From Myxococcales bacterium (lineage in GTDB: Bacteria; Myxococcota_A; Bradymonadia; UBA7976; UBA1532), in NCBI GenBank assembly GCA_002731825.1, contig PCCS01000069.1, forward strand, positions 1 to 64,000: a stretch of 64,000 bases of DNA, given 5' to 3'. The position numbers and the translations under genes are program-made. Of this stretch, positions 57,009 to 64,000 are shown one piece after another; position 1 is the stretch's first letter; every line of letters begins with the position of its first letter. A model generated the notes under the pieces. It was not told the origin of the DNA, did no database searches, and saw only the letters and a program-made list of their open reading frames with translations.

Positions 57009-57692
57009 ATGGCTTCTGACAAACATGGCACCTTTGCTGGTAGTCGCATTCTCACTGTCTTATCGGTCTTGGTGGCGCTCAGCGGGTTTTCCTGTGTGAG
57101 TGCCTACCAAATGCCAAAAGAACTCACCGACAATGTTCTACAGTATCCCATCGAGGGCCGCATGGAGCCTGTTGAGAGTTCGATTCTGAAAACCTCGGCT
57201 TATCGGGTGAGAGACATTCGTTCAGGACTCGTGTCCATGAGTCATGCACCCGGTCGAGACAACGCGGTGCTGTGTCAATTAGACTATGAGTACACATTTG
57301 TTCATGGCCTTGAGAATTCGTGGATTACGAACTGCAGAATGACCGCGCATGTCAGTACGCAATCCATATTGAGGCAGGGACTCCGATGCGATTTTAAGCC
57401 TCTCGCGGGCAAATCCTGGCAGCTGTCGATGAGTGGCGGAAAGCAAAATATGGCAGGCCAAATCCAAAGCAGCGAATTTACAAATCGAATCCACATGGAT
57501 GACGGCGATTCGGCCGGAGTCCTGATCTCATCGCAGGGGTTGAACATTGGCGGCGTGTCTCTAAATCGACCCGGTTTCTTACGGATCGCCAAGGGGTTGG
57601 GGCGAGAAGAAGTTCGCTCAATGGCCGCTGTGTCTCTGTCTCTCGCTCTGTTCTTCGATCGTTTTCATCCCTCGGGGATTTGCTCGAAATGA
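57009..57692 (+). CDS. Secreted or lipid-anchored hypothetical protein
   Basis: 227 residues from the ATG at 57009, which has GGAGATAGG upstream; the TTG at 56988 overlaps that site. The N-terminal hydrophobic helix (ILTVLSVLVALSGFSC) ends in a Cys, so it may be a lipoprotein although the lipobox is poor. The rest is a beta-rich domain with several cysteines (CQLDYEY, NCRMTAH, RCDFKPL) and SGGKQN. No family recognised. Confidence 0.65.
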   Translation: MASDKHGTFAGSRILTVLSVLVALSGFSCVSAYQMPKELTDNVLQYPIEGRMEPVESSILKTSAYRVRDIRSGLVSMSHAPGRDNAVLCQLDYEYTFVHGLENSWITNCRMTAHVSTQSILRQGLRCDFKPLAGKSWQLSMSGGKQNMAGQIQSSEFTNRIHMDDGDSAGVLISSQGLNIGGVSLNRPGFLRIAKGLGREEVRSMAAVSLSLALFFDRFHPSGICSK

Positions 57693-57746
57693 ACCCCTTT
57701 GTTTCAAGAAAAGTGCTGTTACAGCTGACTTTATGATCGCTTGGAT

Positions 57747-57776
57747 TTGATCAGCCATCCACTCATTCCCTATACT
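57747..57776 (+). promoter_or_regulatory. Predicted promoter of the second L,D-transpeptidase
   Basis: TTGATC (57747-57752), an 18-bp spacer and TATACT (57771-57776), about 26 bp ahead of the gene start, with GGAGGTGG between. CTATAC/GTATAG also form an inverted repeat around the predicted start (57770-57790). Confidence 0.45.
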
Positions 57777-57802
57777 TTTAATGTGTATAGTGCGGAGGTG
57801 GA

Positions 57803-59845
57803 ATGCAATCGACGTGTATCTCTCATAATCCAGCGCTCTTCGCTGCCCATGGCGTGGCGCTCATCGGTCTCATATTTTGCCTCGGCACAGCCCAGGCCTA
57901 CCCCGATTACGGCCCGCGCTGTGCACCATGCAACGACGCCCCCTGGGCCGCTTGCAATCAGCCTGATAAAGCAGATACTCCATGGATTACAGCCGAAATG
58001 CTGCGTCATGCTGATGCGGTTCGACGCGCCTACCAATCTCAATCTGTCTACACGTACGAATCGGGCGAACGGCGGTTGACGACGCGTGAGGAGGCCGAAG
58101 CCAGCGGATACACCATCATAGACTTATCAGACAATTGGGTGCCCAGATTGCTGAGGGAAAATAAGCGGGATGGACGCGTTTTACAAAGCGTATACGCACA
58201 ACGCTTTGTGGATTTGGCTAATGACCGGGTCAATATTGATGGCGCACCCCTGGAGCCGGATGAGCAAAACTTTCTCGAAGTGTATGGGATCCCACCGACT
58301 CTTTCTGTGCTGAATCGGCGCATAAATAACGACACGATCAGGGCGTGTATGGCCACTTTGAAAGCAAAGAAAGTGACTCGTGTTAAAGGCCTTCGATTCT
58401 ATTTTGGAGGTAAGCAGCAATCCCTCAAACTTCGATTGGACCGACAGCGCCACTATGTCGATGCCATCCGCAAAAAGTACCCGCAGCTCAGTGTCGAGGA
58501 GTTAGTGGCCAAAAACCGTCGCTTTCGAAGCTTACTGTCGCGCTATAAGACACTCGAGGCGAAATACCGCCCGCTGAAAATCATCGAAGAACGCTTGCAG
58601 TGCCAAGGGTTGTTTCCAGCTCAGGTCAAGCACCGGCTTGGCGTACCTGACTATGCCCTTGCCCTTGCTTTACGAACCTTTCAACGCAGACACAAGATCA
58701 TGGATACACAGACTCTGTCTTCGAAAACTTTAGAGGCATTTGCCAAGAGTCCAGCCGAGCTGGATTACGCGGCCCTACTGCGAGTATTGCGGCGTCGCTT
58801 GACCGATGCGGCCGGGATTATTGAAGATGGTAGCGTGGGGTCTGTGAGCTACCGTGGACGCGACGGTGAGACTCACCAAGTGACCAACTTAACCGCTCGC
58901 TTTAATCAGGCTCTTTTACAATCGCTGGGGCTGGTGACACCACGGGACGCTCAGCCCTTTCTCGCCTCGCTTGATTCAGTCGATTTATCTCGTTTTCTAG
59001 TCGCTGTGCGCCTGCCTGATAAGCCGGACTATTACAGCGACCACATGCCTCTGAGAGTTGAGATCGATCGGGGGACTGTTTGGTACGATTTTCCGTGGCG
59101 TAATAACGGCGTCCGAGTACGCCAAAAACGTGAAAATATGCCTATGATGACTTTGTATACTCGCTATCGTGATCAAGACATCCCCTTGGTTAGATGGCCC
59201 ACCACAATCGGCGGTTGGCACGCTGAGAGCGCGGGATATGGGGGCACGGAATTCATGAGTTATAAGAATTCCGATATAGGCAAACGGGTGATTAGAGATG
59301 TGGTGGCAGCACCCGTTTGGCTGCCACCTCCATCGACACCGGGCCGAACATTGGTCAAACTCAAGAAAAAGAAGCGCGGTCGGGCAATGTGGGAACTCAA
59401 GAGAGATCTTCTCGGTCCAGGGCATCGCTCGGCATACGGCTTGGTCGCCGGATATCTCGTCATCCCCGGAAAAAACCGACGTGGAGATTATGACCGAGGC
59501 ATTCGAATTCATGGCTCTAGTAATTACACATCAATTACCAATAAACGGGCATTCTCCCACGGTTGTCACCGAATGCGAAATGACCAAGTGACTCAATTAT
59601 TTGGATTCGTCGTGAGTCATCGACCTCATCGCGTCGATGGCCCGGTCCCCTCATACTTCAACGTCCGGGTCGTCGCCCATGGACGACGATTCAAGTTCAG
59701 GCCCAAGACCCGAGGCTTTCGCTACGTCCTTGACCCGCCTCTACCAGTCAACGTCCTCAAGGGCGATGTCAGGGGTCGGCTCAAACGGCCGACCACGGCC
59801 AGATTTCCTAAGCCAAGGCGGCGCACCCGTATCGCATCAAATTAA
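57803..59845 (+). CDS. L,D-transpeptidase-like protein with variant SHGCHR motif
   Basis: 680 residues with a signal region (GVALIGLIFCLGTAQA). A CxxC pair (CAPCNDAPWAAC) follows the cleavage site. Helical segments (about 150-330) include a probable peptidoglycan-binding repeat (VKHRLGVPDYALALALRTFQRRHK). The YkuD-type catalytic domain starts near 400 and has RGIRIHGSSNY and FSHGCHRM, with Cys588 as nucleophile. The usual motif is SHGC(I/V)R, so the His for Ile/Val change is notable. A basic tail ends the protein (KRPTTARFPKPRRRTR). GGAGGTGG sits at the ATG. It should cross-link or trim peptidoglycan in the periplasm, together with the MepA-like endopeptidase downstream. Confidence 0.88.
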   Translation: MQSTCISHNPALFAAHGVALIGLIFCLGTAQAYPDYGPRCAPCNDAPWAACNQPDKADTPWITAEMLRHADAVRRAYQSQSVYTYESGERRLTTREEAEASGYTIIDLSDNWVPRLLRENKRDGRVLQSVYAQRFVDLANDRVNIDGAPLEPDEQNFLEVYGIPPTLSVLNRRINNDTIRACMATLKAKKVTRVKGLRFYFGGKQQSLKLRLDRQRHYVDAIRKKYPQLSVEELVAKNRRFRSLLSRYKTLEAKYRPLKIIEERLQCQGLFPAQVKHRLGVPDYALALALRTFQRRHKIMDTQTLSSKTLEAFAKSPAELDYAALLRVLRRRLTDAAGIIEDGSVGSVSYRGRDGETHQVTNLTARFNQALLQSLGLVTPRDAQPFLASLDSVDLSRFLVAVRLPDKPDYYSDHMPLRVEIDRGTVWYDFPWRNNGVRVRQKRENMPMMTLYTRYRDQDIPLVRWPTTIGGWHAESAGYGGTEFMSYKNSDIGKRVIRDVVAAPVWLPPPSTPGRTLVKLKKKKRGRAMWELKRDLLGPGHRSAYGLVAGYLVIPGKNRRGDYDRGIRIHGSSNYTSITNKRAFSHGCHRMRNDQVTQLFGFVVSHRPHRVDGPVPSYFNVRVVAHGRRFKFRPKTRGFRYVLDPPLPVNVLKGDVRGRLKRPTTARFPKPRRRTRIASN

Positions 59846-59971
59846 TCCTGAAGAAAATTACTATGTCTCGCGTTAAGTTGTGGTACATGGCGAAAGTCTG
59901 TAGGTCCGTTGTTTCCTAGACAAATGTCCTGCTATGACACGGTCGTCAGCATTTACGGATAATTAAGACTG

Positions 59972-60916
59972 ATGCGTTTTATTTACACATTCTTGTTTGT
60001 ATTTTTGGTCTCATGCTTGGGTGAGGGCTGGTCACCGGTCTCGACGGCCGTAGCCAAAAAATCCAAAAAGAACAGCAAGAGTCGTCGCGCGGCCAAGAAA
60101 AAGGTGCGCAAGAAAAAGTCCAAGACGCGGACGCGAAAACGCCGAGTCAGATTTGAAAAGTATAAAATCGCCCGGGGTGAGACCCTTAAGCAGGTCTCCA
60201 ATGCGCTGAGCGTGAGTATCAAAGACCTCAAGAAATGGAATCGGCTCCGGGGCTCTAGAGTCAAGACCGGACGTGTTTTGAAGTACCAGGGTCGGATTCC
60301 GAGAAGTGAGTCCATTGGACAAACCAATCGAGGCCGACAACGGGGGGCGCGTAGCATTGATGCCGATGGCGATTTGCAAGGCGTTGGGTTTCATGTTGGC
60401 AAATGGCGAAAACACATCTGGGGTACGCCTGAGCTTGTTAAACTCATCAAGGAGTGTGGTCGCTACTATCGAGAGCTGGTCCCATCGTCAAAAAAGGGGC
60501 ATGCCATCGCCATTGGGGACTTGTCTAGTCGCCACGGCGGGCCATTGCCGCCTCACGTATCTCATCAGAGCGGACGTGATGTCGACATTGGTTTTATCCG
60601 TAAAAAGGCGCCGCCTCCAGGCGGCTTCATCAACACACGACCGAAAGAAATGAACCTCTATGCCAATTGGGTTGTCATCAAATGCTTCCTGGACGATCCG
60701 CAAACATCGATGATTTTCATCGAACATTCACTGGTCAAAGCGCTGCGGGGAGAGGTCAAGCGAATTTACAAAACTCGCCGAACCAAACGAGAGCGCTACT
60801 TATCGTTTTTTCCCGGTGGGCGGCGTCGGGTGATCCATGGCGATAATGACCATCGCAGCCATATGCATGTCCGCATCCGCTGTCCTCGCGGCGACAAGAA
60901 ATGTGTCAATCGATAG
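59972..60916 (+). CDS. MepA-like murein endopeptidase with LysM domain
   Basis: 314 residues. A signal (MRFIYTFLFVFLVSCLG, possibly lipid-anchored at Cys15) precedes a strongly basic Lys/Arg segment (about 29-60), then a LysM domain (about 64-110, YKIARGETLKQVSNALSVSIKDLKKWN). The catalytic domain has IAIGDLSSRHGGPLPPHVSHQSGRDVDIGF and HGDNDHRSHMHVRI. These hold the zinc-binding His and Asp of penicillin-insensitive (MepA/LAS) endopeptidases, which cut D,D- and L,D-cross-links in peptidoglycan. It lies 126 bp after the transpeptidase, so the two genes may be co-regulated. Confidence 0.92.
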   Translation: MRFIYTFLFVFLVSCLGEGWSPVSTAVAKKSKKNSKSRRAAKKKVRKKKSKTRTRKRRVRFEKYKIARGETLKQVSNALSVSIKDLKKWNRLRGSRVKTGRVLKYQGRIPRSESIGQTNRGRQRGARSIDADGDLQGVGFHVGKWRKHIWGTPELVKLIKECGRYYRELVPSSKKGHAIAIGDLSSRHGGPLPPHVSHQSGRDVDIGFIRKKAPPPGGFINTRPKEMNLYANWVVIKCFLDDPQTSMIFIEHSLVKALRGEVKRIYKTRRTKRERYLSFFPGGRRRVIHGDNDHRSHMHVRIRCPRGDKKCVNR

Positions 60917-60972
60917 CCCTCTGAAGGTCAGTCGCTGGGTGCCCCGTCTGAGCCGACACTTGGCTCCATGGT

Positions 60973-62316
60973 CTAGATGAGACCTCGACGTTCGCAGCAG
61001 GCCGCAGCAAGGCCACGGACATCGAGAGTCGCAGCCACGCGGGTCATCATGCCTTTCAGGCCCGCAAGCACTCTGAAATACATGAGCAGTTCGGCAGGTG
61101 GGACCATTCTCAAGAGGGCGCTGTTGTCCATGAGAAATTCGCGAGCAGGTCCGTGCAGATCGAAGTCGCCAAAATTGACCGGCTCCTCGGAGATCATGGG
61201 GTGCAGGACGATGTGAAGGTAGGCGCGAAGTGCCTCGTGGTCAGGATAGTCCATTCCTTCTTTCCCGAATTTGAGTCGTCGGAAGTGCTGCTCGAGCGTC
61301 GGCATGTCATCACGCCAAACACAGGTCAGCATCCGCAGCAGATCATCGGTCAGTTCGGGTCGTAAATCGCGAATGCAGCCGAAATCTAACAAGACAATCC
61401 GATGGTTTTCATCCAGAAGAAAATTACCTGGATGTGGGTCTGCATGGATGACGTTAACCTCGTGCACCATGTAGACGTACGCGCGGATAAACTCTGTGCA
61501 AATTGCATCTTTCTTGGACTCATCGGCGATACCCATGAGGGCTTCATCGAAAGGGTGACCGTCGATAAATTCCATCATCAAAACCGTTGGGCACGAGTAC
61601 TCGAGTATGGGTTCGGGGATACGGATTGATGGCCAGTCTATGAACAGCCGTCTGAAGCGTACGAGGTTTTGCGCCTCCTGCTCATAGTCGGCTTCGGCGA
61701 TGATCGACTGCCTCGCTTCGTCGACAAAAGCGTCGGCGCGTTCCTTTGACATCAAGACGCGGCCGAGTCGGAGCATTCGACGAAGATGATTCATATCGCT
61801 CTCGATTGAATCCGCAATGCCTGGATACTGAATTTTAACGGCAACATCTCTGCCATCGTGAAGGGTTCCGCGGTGCACTTGTCCAATGCTCGCGGACCCG
61901 ATGGGCTCAGGGTCGAAATAAGCAAACACATCGCCGATGGGTCGGTCGAGGGCCGACTCAAACTGATTGAGCAAAGTCACATAGTCCATTGGTGGTGCAC
62001 TGCGCTGTAGGGTGGCCAAGCGTTCGGCAAAACCCGAGTCGACGATGTCCGGATCCGTCGACAAGAGCTGCCCTATCTTCATGGCGGCCCCCTTCATTTC
62101 TCCCATGACATCGACCATCTGTTTTACATTGTCGCGGGCCGCCTCAGCCAAGCTTTCAAATTCATTACTGTCCCGACCGATGCGCTGCACTTGTTTCTTT
62201 AGGAAAGACCCGGACAGTCGCGTGGCCAGACCACCCAACTTCATTGCGCGACGCAGTGGTGTGGTTTTGACCGGTTTACCACGGTCTCCACCTAGTTTTG
62301 CCCAGTCTTTTGCCAT
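60973..62316 (-). CDS. ABC1/UbiB atypical kinase
   Basis: 447 residues from the ATG at 62316 (MAKDWAKLGGDRG) with an AGAGGGA Shine-Dalgarno; the longer frame to 62505 crosses the SelO promoter. KIGQLLSTDPD is the KxGQ motif, then AVKIQYPGIADSIESDMNHLRRM, IHADPHPGNFLLDENHRIVLLDFGCIRDL and the C-terminal helices. The UbiB/COQ8 family are atypical ATPases needed for ubiquinone synthesis or for handling of isoprenoid lipids. N-terminal Lys/Arg-rich helices may contact membrane. It is divergent from SelO across 171 bp. The MEF-HP helix (VLMMEFIDGHPF) is normal. Confidence 0.9.
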   Translation of the reverse strand: MAKDWAKLGGDRGKPVKTTPLRRAMKLGGLATRLSGSFLKKQVQRIGRDSNEFESLAEAARDNVKQMVDVMGEMKGAAMKIGQLLSTDPDIVDSGFAERLATLQRSAPPMDYVTLLNQFESALDRPIGDVFAYFDPEPIGSASIGQVHRGTLHDGRDVAVKIQYPGIADSIESDMNHLRRMLRLGRVLMSKERADAFVDEARQSIIAEADYEQEAQNLVRFRRLFIDWPSIRIPEPILEYSCPTVLMMEFIDGHPFDEALMGIADESKKDAICTEFIRAYVYMVHEVNVIHADPHPGNFLLDENHRIVLLDFGCIRDLRPELTDDLLRMLTCVWRDDMPTLEQHFRRLKFGKEGMDYPDHEALRAYLHIVLHPMISEEPVNFGDFDLHGPAREFLMDNSALLRMVPPAELLMYFRVLAGLKGMMTRVAATLDVRGLAAACCERRGLI

Positions 62317-62487
62317 GGAATTCCCTCTCCCTAATCTCCTATAGTTTGATACAGAATAGCCGTCCATCGTTACTGTCTGCAATATATCCACTGAAAACAG
62401 GCACAGCAAAAGCACAGTTTTAAGAGATTCGGTTGCTTTCCTTAAAACCGTCCATCTGGAACGCAAGTCGACTAAAAGGAGGTAATC

Positions 62488-64000
62488 GTGATTAAGAATG
62501 GTCATACTACCGCCATGGGCACACCCTTTGACAAACTGAGATTCGATAACTCCATGTTGCGGGAGTTACCCATCGACCCGATCGCTGAGAACCGGTCCCG
62601 ACAGGTGCGCGGAGCATTCGTTTCTCGGGTTGCGCCAACACCGGTGAATGCGCCTCGACTGGTTGCCTATGCAGCCGACGTGGCCTCTAATTTAGGCCTT
62701 GATGAAGCTGATATGACGCAGTCTGAAACAGCGGAAATCCTTTCGGGCGTTCGTTTGGCCGAGGGGATGGATCCGTTTTCAACCTGCTACGGAGGCCATC
62801 AGTTTGGACATTGGGCTGGCCAATTGGGGGATGGGCGCGCCATTTCTCTAGGGGAACTCATCAACGCTGATGGCCAACGGCGGGAACTTCAATTGAAAGG
62901 CGCGGGTCCAACACCCTACTCTCGGTCGGCTGATGGCCGAGCCGTTCTGCGCTCATCAATTCGAGAATTTTTATGTAGTGAAGCCATGCACCATTTGGGC
63001 ATTCCAACCACCCGTGCCCTGAGTTTGGTCACGACCGGCGATACGGTCATGCGCGATATGTTCTATGACGGTCGCCCTGAGCCCGAAATAGGGGCCATCG
63101 TCTGTCGCGTAGCCCCCTCATTTCTCCGTTTTGGTCATTATGAAATTGCCGCGGCGCAACGCGACCTGAAGCTGCTCAAGACCTTGGTCGATTATACCAT
63201 TAAACATCACGGTTCGGAGTTGGGTCTGCGGCCTAAGGATGGTCCCATTGAGTTGTTTCGTTCGGTGTGTTTACGCACGGCAGAAACCATTGTCGAATGG
63301 ATGAGAGTTGGATTCGTGCACGGTGTAATGAACACCGATAATATGTCTATTCTTGGGCACACAATCGACTATGGACCTTACGGTTGGCTTGACGATTATG
63401 ACCCAAGCTGGACCCCAAATACGACTGATTCCCAGCATCGTCGCTACCGTTTTGGCGCTCAGCCTCAGATTGGCCACTGGAACTTAGCGCAACTGGCCAA
63501 TGCACTTCTGCCCTTAGTGGGTCGGGCGGACCCATTACAGCTCGCATTGGATGAGTATCGGTCCGTTTTCCAAGGACAGTATCAAGACATGATGCGTCGA
63601 AAACTTGGCTTGGCAGACTATAAGGCATCGGCAGATGACGACCTCGTCCAGGCCGTGTGTGCGTCCATGTCGCTTACAGAAACGGATATGACGTTATTTT
63701 TTAGGTGCCTCGCCCATCTATCGCCGGGTCATGCCGATGATTCAGATGAGGCAATTTTGGCGGTTGTCACGCCTGCCTTTTACACGCCCGATACCATCAC
63801 GGACTCGATTCGGACGCAGTTTGTTGACGTTCTGCGCACGTACCTCCATCGACTTGGCCAACAAGCTGAGTTTGCCGAACAGCAGCGTATCGACCTTATG
63901 AATGCCAATAATCCAGTTTTTGTGTTCAGAAATTATATTGCTCAGCAGGCCATCGAATCTGCGACGGATGGTGATTTCACAGAGATTTCAAGGCTGCTTG
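62488..64000 (+). CDS. selO: Protein adenylyltransferase SelO (3' partial)
   Basis: 504 codons are visible and the frame is open to the window edge. The start is a GTG at 62488, five bases after AAGGAGGT; an ATG at 62515 is second choice. TPFDKLRFDNSMLRELP, CYGGHQFGHWAGQLGDGRAISLGE, LQLKGAGPTPYSRSADGRAVLRSSIREFLCSEAM and FVHGVMNTDNMSILGHTIDYGPYGW are diagnostic of the SelO/UPF0061 family, a pseudokinase-fold enzyme that adds AMP to Ser, Thr or Tyr of redox proteins. The C-terminus, where the redox Cys or Sec lies in some members, is outside the window. Confidence 0.96.
   Translation, partial: MIKNGHTTAMGTPFDKLRFDNSMLRELPIDPIAENRSRQVRGAFVSRVAPTPVNAPRLVAYAADVASNLGLDEADMTQSETAEILSGVRLAEGMDPFSTCYGGHQFGHWAGQLGDGRAISLGELINADGQRRELQLKGAGPTPYSRSADGRAVLRSSIREFLCSEAMHHLGIPTTRALSLVTTGDTVMRDMFYDGRPEPEIGAIVCRVAPSFLRFGHYEIAAAQRDLKLLKTLVDYTIKHHGSELGLRPKDGPIELFRSVCLRTAETIVEWMRVGFVHGVMNTDNMSILGHTIDYGPYGWLDDYDPSWTPNTTDSQHRRYRFGAQPQIGHWNLAQLANALLPLVGRADPLQLALDEYRSVFQGQYQDMMRRKLGLADYKASADDDLVQAVCASMSLTETDMTLFFRCLAHLSPGHADDSDEAILAVVTPAFYTPDTITDSIRTQFVDVLRTYLHRLGQQAEFAEQQRIDLMNANNPVFVFRNYIAQQAIESATDGDFTEISRLL

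Overview
This is a chromosomal window from a Gram-negative, diderm bacterium with moderate GC (mid-50s percent by eye). The style of the genes suggests a deltaproteobacterial-type organism such as Myxococcota or Bradymonadota. It carries many large secreted lipoproteins with acidic Asp/Ser-rich linkers, FG-GAP, RCC1, Cys-rich and collagen-like repeats, and few transport operons. That placement is inference; there is no rRNA or marker gene here to fix it. I see no tRNA, rRNA, CRISPR array, phage or insertion sequence.

Layout. 1-4634: two collagen-like secreted proteins, the first cut by the window edge. 4864-8272: a three-gene sugar/envelope operon (NAD epimerase, ALO-type FAD oxidase, GT4 glycosyltransferase). 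8344-14194 (mostly minus strand): a Fur-family regulator, an L,D-transpeptidase, a long acyl-CoA dehydrogenase and a ChaN-like lipoprotein. 14259-17267: a Cys-rich repeat lipoprotein and a phosphodiester-glycosidase lipoprotein. 17342-27728 (minus): a galactoside operon in the order alpha-galactosidase, GH5 endoglycoceramidase-like enzyme, outer-membrane barrel, galE, galT, galK, galM. Divergent from it, glgC-glgA (27984-30824) turn glucose-1-phosphate into glycogen, so the two units together could carry galactose from surface glycans into storage polymer. 30905-41097: lipoproteins (RCC1, a C-terminal CXXCH protein, a 1271-residue FG-GAP protein) mixed with a methyltransferase and a DarP/YjgA-like protein. 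41273-50448: a SnoaL-like protein, an ABC-2 exporter with two permeases, an FKBP lipoprotein, a PPOX-like flavoprotein, a membrane-anchored PD-(D/E)XK-like protein, a HAD phosphatase and a PqiA-like protein. 50679-54011: an FG-GAP/ASPIC-UnbV/thioredoxin/TPR lipoprotein interrupted by one in-frame UGA. 54103-60916: a phosphodiesterase, small proteins, a cyclic-nucleotide-binding protein, a second L,D-transpeptidase and a LysM-MepA endopeptidase. 60973-64000: an ABC1/UbiB kinase divergent from SelO, which runs off the window.

The most unusual signal is at 52452-52454. A single UGA splits an otherwise continuous 1,110-codon reading frame whose two halves join in the same frame. The UGA is followed at once by a 10-bp hairpin with an AGGUU apical loop, 17 nt downstream, which is the position and shape expected of a bacterial SECIS element. 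The downstream half has a WCEPC thioredoxin domain. I propose a selenocysteine-containing CRTAC1-type lipoprotein; a nonsense mutation or sequencing error is the main alternative.
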